From: Streptomyces alboflavus
GTDB taxonomy: Bacteria > Actinomycetota > Actinomycetes > Streptomycetales > Streptomycetaceae
NCBI RefSeq assembly: GCF_000716675.1
Contig: NZ_JNXT01000008.1
Coordinates: forward strand, 1-64,000
Reading direction: 5' to 3'
DNA length: 64,000 nt
How positions within the stretch are numbered: the first letter of the stretch is position 1; each line of letters opens with the position of its first letter. The position numbers and the translations under genes were made by a program. Of the stretch, positions 26,666-59,779 are shown one piece after another. The notes beneath the pieces are model-generated. The model did no database searches. It had not been told where the DNA came from and saw only the letters and a program-made list of their open reading frames with translations.

Positions 26666-27900
26666 GACCGGTTCCCCACACCCCCGTGCGCGTCGGGGTG
26701 TTCGGCCTGCTCGGCTCCGGCAACCTCGGCAACGACGGGTCGCTCGAAGCCGTCCTCGGCCATCTCCGCGCCGACCACCCGGAGGCCGTCGTGGACGCGC
26801 TGTGCGGCGGACCCGAGGTCGTCGCGGCCCGGTACGGGATCCCCGCGACGCGGCTGCACTGGTACCGCGGGGAGTACCGCACCGCCTCGCGGGCCGGGGC
26901 GATCGCGGGGAAGGGCGTCGGCAAACTCGTCGACGTCTTCCGCACCGCCGCCTGGGTGCGCCGGCACGATGTGGTGATCGTGCCGGGCATGGGCGTCCTG
27001 GAGGCCACGCTGCCGCTGCGGCCCTGGGGCTTCCCGTACTCGCTGTTCCTGCTCTGCGCGTCCGGGCGGCTGCTCCGCACGCGGGTCGCGCTGGTCGGTG
27101 TCGGCGCCGCCGCGATCGGCGACCGGCCGACCCGGGCCCTGGTGCGCTGGTCGGCACGGCTCGCCGCGTACCGGTCCTACCGGGACGCCCCGTCCCGCGA
27201 CGCGATGCGGGAGATGGGCGTGGACACCGCGCGCGACGAGGTCTACCCGGACCTCGCGTTCGCCCTGCCGACGCCGTCGGCCAGCGCGCCGTCGACTTCG
27301 TCCGGCGGCGGCCCGGTGTGCGTCGGCGTCATGGACTTCCACGGCGGCAACGACGACCGCGCCCGGGCCGAGGAGATCCACCGGCGCTACCTCGACGGGA
27401 CAACGCGCTTCGTCCGTGCGCTGGTCGAGGACGGCAGGCCCGTCCGTCTCGTCACCGGCGACGAGTGCGACGCCACCGTGGTCGCCGCGATCCTCGACGC
27501 GGTGGACTCGCCGCTGGTCACCGCGGCCAAGGCGGCCTCGCTCGCCGACCTCATGAAGGAGATGGCGGCCGCCGACACCGTGGTGGCGACCCGCTACCAC
27601 AACCTGGTCTGCGCGCTGAAGGTCGGCGTGCCGACGCTCGCGCTCAGCTACGCGGCCAAGAGCGACACGCTCATGGCGGAGCGGGGGCTCGGCGCGTACT
27701 GCCACCCGGCCCGCGAGGTCGACGCCGACCGGCTCCTCGAACAGTTCCGGGACCTGGAGCGACGATCGGCGGAGCTGCGGCGGACTCTCGCCGAGCGCAA
27801 CCGGGCCGCCGCCGAGCGCCTCCAGCACCAGTTCACCGCCCTGGCCACAGCCCTGTTCCCGGCGGCCGCCCACGCCCACGCACTGCGGGAGACACCATGA
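26662..27900 (+). CDS. Polysaccharide pyruvyl transferase family protein
   Basis: 412-aa protein of the CsaB/WcaK family. N-terminal GLLGSGNLGNDGSLEAV is the family start, and the C-terminal half has the conserved VVATRYHNLVCALKVGVPTLALSY with the His used in catalysis. The family attaches pyruvate ketals from phosphoenolpyruvate to sugars, making the polymer more acidic. GTG 26662 overlaps the previous TGA. It overlaps the RmlC-like gene by 4 bp. Pyruvylation is inferred from the family; some members have other or unknown roles. Confidence 0.85.
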   Translation: MRPVPHTPVRVGVFGLLGSGNLGNDGSLEAVLGHLRADHPEAVVDALCGGPEVVAARYGIPATRLHWYRGEYRTASRAGAIAGKGVGKLVDVFRTAAWVRRHDVVIVPGMGVLEATLPLRPWGFPYSLFLLCASGRLLRTRVALVGVGAAAIGDRPTRALVRWSARLAAYRSYRDAPSRDAMREMGVDTARDEVYPDLAFALPTPSASAPSTSSGGGPVCVGVMDFHGGNDDRARAEEIHRRYLDGTTRFVRALVEDGRPVRLVTGDECDATVVAAILDAVDSPLVTAAKAASLADLMKEMAAADTVVATRYHNLVCALKVGVPTLALSYAAKSDTLMAERGLGAYCHPAREVDADRLLEQFRDLERRSAELRRTLAERNRAAAERLQHQFTALATALFPAAAHAHALRETP

Positions 27901-28448
27901 AAGCGACCGAAGTCCCGTCGATCACCGGCGCGTACCTCTTCGAGCCGACGCCGTACGCCGACGAGCGCGGCTTCTTCTGCCGCACCTTCGACGCCGACGT
28001 GGTGCGCTCCGTGGGCCTGGACCCGGACGCCTTCCTCCAGGACAGCCTGTCCCGCTCGGTCCGTGGCGTGCTGCGCGGCCTGCACCTGCGCTCCGGCGAG
28101 GGCGAGGCCAAGCTCGTGCGGTGCTCGTACGGGAAGGTCTTCGACGTCGTCGTCGACCTGCGGCCGAACTCACCGACGTACCGCAACGTGGCCACCTTCG
28201 AACTGTCCGGCGACACCCAGGTGTCCCTGTACATCCCGGCGGGGTGCGCGCACGGCTTCCAGGCGCTGACCGAGACCGCCGACACCTCGTACCGGATCGA
28301 CCGGCCGCACGATCCCACGGAGGACGTGACGATCGCGTTCGACGACCCGGAGCTGGCCGTGCCCTGGCCGCTGCCGGTCACATCGACATCCCAGCGGGAC
28401 CGTGAGGCACCGAGCCTCGCCGAGGTCCTGAAGCGAATGGAAGGGTGA
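27897..28448 (+). CDS. dTDP-4-dehydrorhamnose 3,5-epimerase family (RmlC-like)
   Basis: 183-aa cupin-fold nucleotide-sugar epimerase. It has DERGFFCRTF, the catalytic His in RGVLRGLHLR, the carboxylate-binding VDLRPNSPTY and the late PAGCAHGFQAL. It would invert C3 and/or C5 of a 4-keto-6-deoxy sugar. The nucleotidylyltransferase in this operon looks CDP-type, so the natural substrate may be a CDP- or dTDP-linked 4-keto sugar. It overlaps the gene in front (ATGA) and sits 7 bp before the aminotransferase. Confidence 0.9.
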   Translation: MKATEVPSITGAYLFEPTPYADERGFFCRTFDADVVRSVGLDPDAFLQDSLSRSVRGVLRGLHLRSGEGEAKLVRCSYGKVFDVVVDLRPNSPTYRNVATFELSGDTQVSLYIPAGCAHGFQALTETADTSYRIDRPHDPTEDVTIAFDDPELAVPWPLPVTSTSQRDREAPSLAEVLKRMEG

Positions 28449-28455
28449 AGTCCGC

Positions 28456-29781
28456 TTGGACACCGAAGAGTTCCGACTGCCCCGGTCACGGCAGGCGAAC
28501 GAGCGGCTGCACGCCCTGGTCCCCGGCGGCGCGCACACGTACGCCAAGGGCGACGACCAGTACCCCGAGGGCCTGGCGCCGGTCATCAGCCACGGCCAGG
28601 GCGCCCATGTGTGGGACGTCGACGGCAACCGCTACATCGAGTACGGCTCGGGACTGCGGTCCGTCAGCCTCGGCCACGCCCACCCCCGTGTGCTCGAAGC
28701 GGTGCGGCGCGAGCTCGACCGCGGCAGCAACTTCGTGCGGCCCTCCCTCGTGGAGGTCGAGGCCGCGGAGCGCTTCCTGGCCACCGTGCCGACCGCCGAG
28801 ATGGTGAAGTTCGCGAAGAACGGCTCCGACGCCACCACCGCGGCGGTGCGCCTCGCACGCGCCGTCACCGGGCGCCCGCGGGTCGCCCTCTGCGGCGACC
28901 ATCCGTTCTTCTCCGTCGACGACTGGTTCATCGGTACGACGCCGATGTCCGCGGGCGTTCCGGCGGAGACCAACGAGCTGACCGTGACGTTCCCGTACGG
29001 GGACCTGGCCGCCACGGAGGAGCTCCTGACCCGGTACCGGGACGAGGTGGCCTGCCTCGTCCTCGAACCGGCCTCCCACACCGAGCCGGCGCCGGGGTAT
29101 CTCGCCGGACTGCGCGAACTGGCCGACCGGCACGGGTGCGTCCTGGTCTTCGACGAGATGATCACCGGCTTCCGCTGGTCGGAGGCGGGCGCGCAGGGCC
29201 TGTACGGCGTCGTGCCCGACCTCTCCACGTTCGGCAAGGCGCTGGGCAACGGGTTCGCGGTCTCCGCGCTCGCCGGACGCCGCGAGCTGATGGAGCGGGG
29301 CGGCCTCCGTCACTCCGGCGAGCAGGTGTTCCTGCTGTCCACCACGCACGGCGCGGAGACGCACTCCCTGGCCGCGGCGATGGCCGTGCAGACCGTCTAC
29401 GTCGAGGAGGGCGTCACCGCGCGCCTGCACGCCCTCGGCGAGCGGCTGGCCGCCGGTGTCCGTGACGCGGCGGCCGCCATGGGCGTCGCCGACCACGTCG
29501 TCGTCCGGGGCCGGGCCAGCAATCTGGTCTTCGCCACCCTCGACGCGCAACGGCGGCCGTCGCAGGAGTACCGCACCCTGTTCCTGCGCCGTCTCCTCGC
29601 GGGCGGTGTCCTCGCCCCGTCGTTCGTGGTGAGCAGCGCGCTCGACGACGCCGACATCGACCACACCGTCGACGTGGTGGCCCAGGCGTGTGCGGTGTAC
29701 CGCAAGGCGCTCGACGCCGGGGATCCCACCCCCTGGCTGGGCGGACGGCCGGTGAAGCCGGTGTTCCGCCGCCTGGCGTGA
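28456..29781 (+). CDS. Class III aminotransferase (glutamate-1-semialdehyde aminomutase-like)
   Basis: 441-aa PLP enzyme. The PLP Lys is in STFGKALGNGF, the Asp partner in VFDEMITGFR, and the phosphate-binding region is AKNGSDATTAAVRLAR, like glutamate-1-semialdehyde aminomutases. In surface-polymer clusters such proteins often transaminate a sugar or a small side-chain keto acid, so it may add an amine to the repeat unit. A true heme-pathway HemL role is unlikely given the location. The start is TTG 28456 with only a weak ribosome site (GGAAGG). It is the last gene of the operon; the convergent PAP2 gene ends 7 bp away. Confidence 0.88.
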   Translation: MDTEEFRLPRSRQANERLHALVPGGAHTYAKGDDQYPEGLAPVISHGQGAHVWDVDGNRYIEYGSGLRSVSLGHAHPRVLEAVRRELDRGSNFVRPSLVEVEAAERFLATVPTAEMVKFAKNGSDATTAAVRLARAVTGRPRVALCGDHPFFSVDDWFIGTTPMSAGVPAETNELTVTFPYGDLAATEELLTRYRDEVACLVLEPASHTEPAPGYLAGLRELADRHGCVLVFDEMITGFRWSEAGAQGLYGVVPDLSTFGKALGNGFAVSALAGRRELMERGGLRHSGEQVFLLSTTHGAETHSLAAAMAVQTVYVEEGVTARLHALGERLAAGVRDAAAAMGVADHVVVRGRASNLVFATLDAQRRPSQEYRTLFLRRLLAGGVLAPSFVVSSALDDADIDHTVDVVAQACAVYRKALDAGDPTPWLGGRPVKPVFRRLA

Positions 29782-29788
29782 GGGGGCG

Positions 29789-30478
29789 TCAGCCGCGCGC
29801 CCGCTGATCGGCGTCGGCCGGCCGGTCCTCCAGTCGGCCGGCCGCCCGGTCGACCAGCCACGCGGTCGCGGGTACCACCACCAGCGCGGTGCACCAGCCG
29901 CCGAGGACGTCGGTCGGGTAGTGCGCCACCAGGGCGACCTGCGCCCAGCCCATGGCGGCGCCCGCGCCCAGCGCCGCGCCCAGCACGAGGACCGTGCCGG
30001 TCGTCCCGCCGAGGCCGCGCAGGCCGGTCGCGAGCAGCGCGAGAGCGAGGGCGAGCGCGGTGAGGAAGCCGGTGTGCCCGCTCGGGTAGGACAGGTTGTC
30101 GGCGCCGTGGATGGTGCGTCCCACCAGGTGCTTGAGCAGCGTCGTGGTCACCACGGTCAGGCCGGGGCCGACCACGACGAGCACCGCCGCGCGCGGGTGG
30201 CGAAGGAGCAGACAGCCCGTCACGGCGGCCACGACCAGGAGCGCCGCCCCGGCGGGCTCTCCCCAGAAGTCGATGGCAAGACCGACGTTCCGCCACGGCG
30301 ACCGGACGCTGTCCGCCGTGGGATCGATGATCCACCGGTCCACCGCACCGGACTCGCCGTGCCCGGCGTACAGGACCCCGATCGTGGCGACCACCAGCGC
30401 GGCCAGGGCCGCGACCAGACCGAGCCACGGGCGCAGAGACGGGGGCAGCACCGCGGGTCCCGACCGGTGGGCAGTCAT
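29789..30478 (-). CDS. PAP2-family membrane phosphatase
   Basis: 229-aa phosphatase with six hydrophobic segments. The active-site motifs are present in a slightly altered form: K..GR (LLKHLVGRTIHG), PSGHTGF and AHYPTDVLGG with the catalytic His and Asp. Substrates of the family include phosphatidic acid and undecaprenyl diphosphate. Its position next to the polysaccharide operon makes recycling of the lipid carrier an attractive but unproven role. Start ATG 30478; TTG 30481 is immediately upstream and has better spacing from AGGAAGG. Confidence 0.87.
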   Translation of the reverse strand: MTAHRSGPAVLPPSLRPWLGLVAALAALVVATIGVLYAGHGESGAVDRWIIDPTADSVRSPWRNVGLAIDFWGEPAGAALLVVAAVTGCLLLRHPRAAVLVVVGPGLTVVTTTLLKHLVGRTIHGADNLSYPSGHTGFLTALALALALLATGLRGLGGTTGTVLVLGAALGAGAAMGWAQVALVAHYPTDVLGGWCTALVVVPATAWLVDRAAGRLEDRPADADQRARG

Positions 30479-30594
30479 CAAACAGCGCCTTCCTGTTCTG
30501 CTCGGGTCCCTCGGCTTCCCTCTGGTTCCCGTCTGCTCCAGGCGCTCTCGGAGACTGCCCGGCCCGTCCGAACAACCTTACGTTCGGCGGGCGG

Positions 30595-31029
30595 TCAGTC
30601 GAGGCAGAACTCGTTGCCCTCGACGTCCTGCATCACGATGCACGACTCGTTCTCCTCATCGGCGGGCAGCAGGCGCACGCGCACCGCCCCGAGCGCGACC
30701 AGGCGCGCGCACTCCGCCTCCAGGGTGGCCAGGCGCTCCTCCCCCACGAGCCCGGTGCCCGCCCGCACGTCGAGGTGCACCCGGTTCTTGGCGACCTTGC
30801 CCTCGGGGACGCGCTGGAAGTACAGGCGCGGGCCGACGCCCGACGGGTCGCTGCAGGCGAACCAGGAATCCCGCTGCTCCGGGGGCAGGGACTGGTGGTA
30901 GTCGTCCCACGTCGTGAAGCCCTCCGGAGGCTTCGGTGCGACGTACCCCAGCACCTCGCACCAGAAGCGGGCGACGCGCTCGGGTTCGGCGCAGTCGAAG
31001 GTCACTTGGATCTTCCTGATCGTTGACAT
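30595..31029 (-). CDS. VOC (glyoxalase/bleomycin-resistance-like) protein
   Basis: 144-aa small protein of the glyoxalase-like VOC fold. It has two repeats of the beta-alpha-beta-beta-beta pattern: KIQVTFDCAEPERVARFWCEVLGY at the start (shown in part) and NRVHLDVRAG in the second half, ending in VEGNEFCLD. The usual metal residues are partly recognisable (H in the second repeat, E near the end). The substrate is unknown. It stands alone, with about 90 bp before the next minus-strand gene. Confidence 0.85.
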   Translation of the reverse strand: MSTIRKIQVTFDCAEPERVARFWCEVLGYVAPKPPEGFTTWDDYHQSLPPEQRDSWFACSDPSGVGPRLYFQRVPEGKVAKNRVHLDVRAGTGLVGEERLATLEAECARLVALGAVRVRLLPADEENESCIVMQDVEGNEFCLD

Positions 31030-31121
31030 CGGCGCACCATAGCAAGGGGTCCACGGCGACCCGCTGCCGGTGTCCGTCGCGCCCTGCGGCACCTGGTACG
31101 CCCATGCCCGGGCGCGGTCGT

Positions 31122-32006
31122 TCAGTTGGACAGGGCGGGCCTCAGCACCTCCTCGCACCACTGCCGGAACGTGGTCGGGGTGGTGGACTCCGTGGTGCGC
31201 GGCTCGGCGTTGTCGAGGCCGCGGTTCTTGGCCTCGAACATGTCCACCATGCCTTGCGCCATCGCGTCGGTCATGCCGATGCCGGTCATGCGTGCCTTGA
31301 GGGCCGGGCCCGGGACCTGCCGGTAGTGGATCTCCCTGCCGATCACCTCGGAGATGATCCGCGCCATGTCGGTGGGCGACAGGTCCTCGGGGCCGAGAAC
31401 GGCGACCTGCCCGGAGCCGTGCCAGGTGTCGTCGCGCAGCAGCCTCGACGCGGTCGCGGCGATGTCGCGGGTCGCCACCATGGGGGCCTTCAGGTCCGGG
31501 TCGATCATCATGAAGAACGCGTCCTGCTCGTTGATCGAGCCGACGTGGTGCAGCAGGTTGTGCATGAACGACGGGCAGGCCACGGCCCGGAAGGCGACGC
31601 CCGAGGCGGCGATCAGGTCGCACATCGCCAGGGAGGACGTGACCAGGCCCGCGTCGTCCCCGTGCGGCGTGCCGCGGCCGAGCGCGGTGATGGCCACCAC
31701 TCGCCGCACACCATGGCGGGCGAACGCCTCGGTGGCGGGGCGGGTGAAGTCGACGTAGACGGTCTCGGCGCTGGGCGCGTCCCCGTCGTCCGGCGCGAGC
31801 CAGAAGACCGCGTCGGCGCCCGCGCACGCCCGGTCGATGACATCGGCGTCGCCGTGCGAGCCCTCGATCACCTCGACGCGTGCACGCACCTCGGGGGCGA
31901 GCCGCGAGGGGTCACGGGCGACGAGGCGCAGCGGCGCCCCGCGGTCGAGCAGGTCGTCGACGAGCTGACGGCCGATGGTGCTGGTGGGGGCGGTGATGAC
32001 GATCAT
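31122..32006 (-). CDS. NmrA-like NAD(P)-binding reductase
   Basis: 294-aa atypical short-chain dehydrogenase. The N-terminal Rossmann loop reads ITAPTSTIGRQL in place of TGATGxxG. VYVDFTRPATEAFARHGVRRVV and FMHNLL are typical of the NmrA/YtfG quinone-oxidoreductase-like group. It could be a redox sensor or quinone reductase. It is downstream of the beta-propeller gene on the same strand with a 115-bp gap rich in GGGTGC repeats. Confidence 0.85.
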   Translation of the reverse strand: MIVITAPTSTIGRQLVDDLLDRGAPLRLVARDPSRLAPEVRARVEVIEGSHGDADVIDRACAGADAVFWLAPDDGDAPSAETVYVDFTRPATEAFARHGVRRVVAITALGRGTPHGDDAGLVTSSLAMCDLIAASGVAFRAVACPSFMHNLLHHVGSINEQDAFFMMIDPDLKAPMVATRDIAATASRLLRDDTWHGSGQVAVLGPEDLSPTDMARIISEVIGREIHYRQVPGPALKARMTGIGMTDAMAQGMVDMFEAKNRGLDNAEPRTTESTTPTTFRQWCEEVLRPALSN

Positions 32007-32121
32007 GGTGGGGCCTTTCCGGGTTCTTGGGTGTGGGTGCGGGTGCGGGGCACGGCTCGGGACGCCGTCCAGGGTGGGGCGGGGTGCGCCAGATGGGGCG
32101 CGGGCGGGCGCGGGACGTGGC

Positions 32122-33168
32122 TCACTCCCGCGGGACGTACGCCAGGCCGTGCGCGCCCGATTCGCCGAGCGCCCGGTGCCGCAGCCGCGTCAGGGGCCGC
32201 AGGGTCTCCAGGTCGACGATCTCGACGGTGGACGAGGCGTAGCAGGCCACGTACGCGATCCGGCCGTCGGGCGACGAGGTGATGGTCAGCGGGACGAGCC
32301 CCACCTCGACGTCGCCGAGCCGCTTGTGGGTGTCGGCGGCGAAGACCGTGAGGCGGCCGGGCGCCATGCGGCCGGCTCCGGTGGCCGGGTCGGGCTCCGT
32401 GCCCACCTCGCCCGCGAGGAGCTTGCCCGTCGGGGTGAGGTGGAGGGGCATGGCGGCGTTGTCCAGGGGGAGGGTGTCGGCGACGGCCCTCGTCGCGGTG
32501 TCGATCACCCTGATTCCAGGGGGAGTCGCGCCCGCCGCCGCGAAGGAGCCACCGTGCGGCGCGGCGACGAAGGCGTACCTGCCGTCGGCCGAGACGGCGA
32601 CTCCTTCGCTGCCCGGCACCTCGACCCGTCCGGCGAGGCACTGCCGTTCGAGGTCGAGGACCGAGACGTACGGTGCCTCCTTGTTGGCGACGTACGCCGT
32701 CCTCCCGGCCGCGTCGACGGCCAGCCAGTGCGAGCCGGGGGCGTCGGTGCCGATCCTGCCGAGGGGGCGGCGGGTCCGGGTGTCGATGACGACGACGCCG
32801 CCGGGGCGGTCCGCCGAGCCCTCCACCGTGACGTACAGGCGGCCGCGCTCCGCGTCCAGCGCGAGGCCGTGCGGGGCGTGTTCGGGGGCGAGGTCGACGA
32901 CCTCGACGACGCCGCGGGTGTCGGGGTCGATGACGGTGAGCTGGGTCCTGCGGCCGGTGTTCGCGTGGTAGAAGCCCGAGTGGTACGTCATCGTGCACCA
33001 CAGCAGTCGGTGCGTCGGGTCGAAGCACAACTCGTGTGGCTGGGCGAGGGTTTCGACCGATCCGAGGTACCGGTCGGACGCGGCGTCGAAGAACGACACC
33101 GAAGGACCGCTCTGGCAGACCACGGCCAGCACGTCGCCTTCGCGACCGGCCCGTGGGGACTCCTGCAT
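32122..33168 (-). CDS. YncE-like beta-propeller protein
   Basis: 348-aa protein made of about seven repeats of the YVTN/surface-antigen propeller type (for example GRTAYVANKEAPYVSVLDLE, GRIAYVACYASSTVEIVDLE). No signal peptide is visible from the chosen start. I use ATG 33168 because AAGGAG lies 6 nt before it; the open frame extends up to 33276 without a better ribosome site. The function is unknown; such proteins bind ligands or scaffold complexes. It is transcribed divergently from a LysR-type regulator, which may control it. Confidence 0.82.
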   Translation of the reverse strand: MQESPRAGREGDVLAVVCQSGPSVSFFDAASDRYLGSVETLAQPHELCFDPTHRLLWCTMTYHSGFYHANTGRRTQLTVIDPDTRGVVEVVDLAPEHAPHGLALDAERGRLYVTVEGSADRPGGVVVIDTRTRRPLGRIGTDAPGSHWLAVDAAGRTAYVANKEAPYVSVLDLERQCLAGRVEVPGSEGVAVSADGRYAFVAAPHGGSFAAAGATPPGIRVIDTATRAVADTLPLDNAAMPLHLTPTGKLLAGEVGTEPDPATGAGRMAPGRLTVFAADTHKRLGDVEVGLVPLTITSSPDGRIAYVACYASSTVEIVDLETLRPLTRLRHRALGESGAHGLAYVPRE

Positions 33169-33316
33169 GACTGACTCCTTGCACAACGTGCTCGTCGGGT
33201 GGCCCGCGTTCTCGTGGGCCTGCGTCCACCCTTCCGGCGACACGGGCTGCCCAGCAATGCAAGAATCAGCATTCAATTATTGATGCATACGCAAAGATGC
33301 AGCTCAGGAGCTGTCC
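33169..33316. promoter_or_regulatory. Divergent promoter region between beta-propeller and LysR genes
   Basis: 148 bp between divergent starts. The part near 33255-33300 is clearly AT-richer than its surroundings and includes the imperfect dyad ATCA...TGAT, the size expected for a LysR-type operator. Ribosome sites face outward on both sides (AAGGAG for the minus gene, AGGAG for the plus gene). Exact promoter boxes are not assigned. Confidence 0.45.
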
Positions 33317-34237
33317 ATGGATCTCAATCTGTTGCGCGTCCTGGACGCCCTGCTCCAGGAGAACAGCGTGACGCGCGCCGCCGAGCGCCTCGGCACGTCC
33401 CCCGCGGCCACCAGCCGCGCCCTGGCCCGGCTGCGTCGCGCCGTCGGCGATCCGCTCCTGGTCCGGGCGGGGCAGGGCCTGGTGCCCACGCCCAGGGCCG
33501 TCGAACTCCGCGACGAGGTGGGCGCGTTGCTGCGGGGCTGCGACGACGTGCTGCGGCCGGGTGCCGGGTTCGAGGCCGTCCACCTGCAGCGCACCTTCAC
33601 CGTGCAGGCCACCGACCTGCTCCTGGCGGGACTCGCCGGCCCCCTGACCGAGCGGATCCGTGCCGAGGCGCCGGAGGTGGACGTGGTCTTCCTGCCCGAG
33701 GCCCTGGAGGGCGGACCCGCGCTGCGTGAGGGCGCGGTGGACGTCGAGCTCGGCGTCCTCGGGGACCTGGATCCGGAGATCCGCACCCAGAGCCTCGTGC
33801 AGCGGCCCCTGGTGGGGGTCGCCCGCGGCGGTCACCCCCTGTTCCGGAAGCGGATCGACGCCCGTCGTTTCGCCGCCGCCGACCACATCGGCATCTCCCG
33901 GCACGGCAAGCGCCTCGGCCCCATCGACCACGCCCTGGCGGAACGCGGCCTGCGACGCCGTGTCGCGGTCGTCGTCCCCAGCCACACGAGCGCCATGCTC
34001 CTCGCCCGGGACACCGACCTCGTCGCCCTCACCCTGACCGGCTGCCTCCCCGGCCCGACCGCCGCCCTGGGGCTGCGGACCTTCCCCCTCCCCCTCGACC
34101 TGCCCCCCATCGACCTCGGGATGGCCTGGCACCCCCGCAACTCCGCCGATCCTGGGCACCGTTGGTTCCGCGAGCACGTGGCGGCGGCCGTCCAGGGAGT
34201 GTCCTGCCCGGATCGTGGCCGTACAAAGGGGAGTTGA
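33317..34237 (+). CDS. LysR-family transcriptional regulator
   Basis: 306-aa regulator. The N-terminal winged helix-turn-helix is MDLNLLRVLDALLQENSVTRAAERLG, with residues 20-40 forming the recognition region (SPAATSRALARLRR). The remainder is a periplasmic-binding-protein-like effector domain. ATG 33317 follows AGGAG by 6 nt. Divergent orientation suggests it regulates the beta-propeller gene and itself. The ligand is unknown. It ends about 460 bp before the NRPS-PKS gene, which has its own upstream region, so a role in that pathway is not implied. Confidence 0.9.
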   Translation: MDLNLLRVLDALLQENSVTRAAERLGTSPAATSRALARLRRAVGDPLLVRAGQGLVPTPRAVELRDEVGALLRGCDDVLRPGAGFEAVHLQRTFTVQATDLLLAGLAGPLTERIRAEAPEVDVVFLPEALEGGPALREGAVDVELGVLGDLDPEIRTQSLVQRPLVGVARGGHPLFRKRIDARRFAAADHIGISRHGKRLGPIDHALAERGLRRRVAVVVPSHTSAMLLARDTDLVALTLTGCLPGPTAALGLRTFPLPLDLPPIDLGMAWHPRNSADPGHRWFREHVAAAVQGVSCPDRGRTKGS

Positions 34238-34698
34238 CCAGGTCATCAAGAATCACTTACGACGCGCAAGCGGGCACCCACAGGAGAGTGCGTTTGCCTA
34301 CTGCGCGAACAAGGGCAGTCCGGACCGCACAATCACTCTCCCGTTGACAGACTCACACGCCCTGATCGATCATCGTCGCGGGCGGCCTCATCGACGGACG
34401 ATAAACCTGTCGCTTTGTTTCGTATGCCGGTGGCGGCTCCTTCGACTGCCTGGACATATTCACGCCCCACTCGGAGGCAAACACGCTCTACAGCAGGTCA
34501 AACCATATGCAGAGCCTCCGAACGACACGTCATGTCACATCTGTGCACGGTGAATACACCCTGCGTGACGAATCAGTCTCCCTTTCGCTCCTGGATTGCG
34601 ATTCGTAACCTCTCCGGGCTCGACCGACCCTGCTGAGCGAATTCCCACGCCTATTCAAGTCGCCCCTGCGAATAAGCCCCGAGAGTGGAAGAGTCAGC
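34238..34698 (+). promoter_or_regulatory. AT-richer upstream region of the NRPS-PKS gene
   Basis: 461 bp without a supportable gene; short open frames here have poor coding character. The stretch is noticeably less GC-rich than the rest of the window. TTGACA occurs at 34344-34349, a perfect -35 hexamer, with a weak -10 candidate GATCAT about 18 bp downstream. A promoter for the NRPS-PKS gene in this region is likely; its exact place is not certain. Confidence 0.4.
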
Positions 34699-44260
<9,562 letters not shown>

Positions 44261-44262
<2 letters not shown>

Positions 44263-44293
44263 GGGGCTCCCGGTCCGCCGCCGGGAGCCCCTC
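44261..44293. terminator. Bidirectional terminator between the two convergent assembly-line genes
   Basis: Inverted repeat of 13 bp (44261-44273 with 44281-44293) around a 7-nt loop, starting inside the NRPS-PKS stop codon and ending 6 bp before the NRPS stop codon at 44300-44302. It would serve both convergent genes. Confidence 0.75.
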
Positions 44294-44299
44294 GCGCGG

Positions 44300-58990
<14,691 letters not shown>

Positions 58991-59410
58991 GAGAGGCACG
59001 CTCCTTCTGAGGCCACTGTGGTAGTTGGCAACACCACGGACCATAACGTTCCGGCCAGGCCGGACGGAAGGTTCAGCAGCCACCGCCGAGGCATATGACG
59101 CCCGCTCGCCAACTCACCCCGTATGCAGGCCCGTTGGGCCACACACCCCCTGCCCCGACGGCCAGAAGGACATTGGGGAGCCGAGAAGCTCAGCTTCACA
59201 GAGGGACGCATGAGCTTCCCCCTGAAGAGATGCGGAACGAGCGAGTCGGGATGCATCCAGTATCAGCCACAACTGATCATCTTCGAACGTTACGCACAGG
59301 TCTCCGCTTCACGCTCTCCACTTGCGCACCACACGACATCTGCGCCTTCTCACGGAGTCGTCAGGCCATTCCGCTTGAGGGCGAGTTCAAGCCAATCGGC
59401 CCGGCCTCCC
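58991..59410. other. Intergenic region upstream of the NRPS
   Basis: 420 bp between the NRPS start and the end of the SnoaL-like gene, both on the minus strand. It holds the NRPS ribosome site (complement of CTCCTTC near 59001-59007) and presumably its promoter. I could not assign promoter boxes or a convincing terminator, and saw no coding sequence that I trust. Confidence 0.4.
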
Positions 59411-59779
59411 TCAGGACGCGTACAACGGCGCCAGATCCAGCACCACGCGGAACTCCACGATCAGCCCGTCCTCGCGGACGCGCCAGATCGTCACCGCGGG
59501 CAGCGTCACTTCCCTCATGTCCAGGCGGGTGTACGTCACTTCGGTGACGGCTATGGTCGTGTCGTCGATGACCCACGAGTCGACGATGCGGTGCCGCAGT
59601 GCGGCGATGGTCTCCATGAACGCGGTGTTGGCGGCGAGGATGGCCTCGCGTCCGACGAGGGGTTCGCCGTTGCCGAAGGACATCGTGGCGTCCTCGGCGA
59701 GCAGGGCGGTGACGCCGTGCAGATCCTTCCCGTCGATCTTCGTGAAGAGGGCTTCGGGTGTGGGGGCGGTGGTGGTCAT
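59411..59779 (-). CDS. SnoaL-like/NTF2-fold protein
   Basis: 122-aa single-domain protein of the nuclear-transport-factor-2/SnoaL-like fold. It begins with a helical part (TPEALFTKIDGKDLHGVTALLAEDATMSFG, shown here only as a landmark) and ends in the beta-sheet core (VTIWRVREDGLIVEFRVV). Such proteins are small isomerases, hydrolases or ligand binders; this one has no assigned substrate. AGGAG stands 6 nt before ATG 59779, and the start overlaps the cupin stop (ATGA), so the pair is co-translated. Confidence 0.88.
   Translation of the reverse strand: MTTTAPTPEALFTKIDGKDLHGVTALLAEDATMSFGNGEPLVGREAILAANTAFMETIAALRHRIVDSWVIDDTTIAVTEVTYTRLDMREVTLPAVTIWRVREDGLIVEFRVVLDLAPLYAS

Noticed and set aside
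28456..29781. HemL (heme biosynthesis) for the aminotransferase
   Set aside because: It is the last gene of a sugar operon and has no heme genes beside it.
34215..34636. Short open frames in the NRPS-PKS upstream region
   Set aside because: No ribosome sites, no motif, and codon use unlike the neighbours; the region fits a promoter better.
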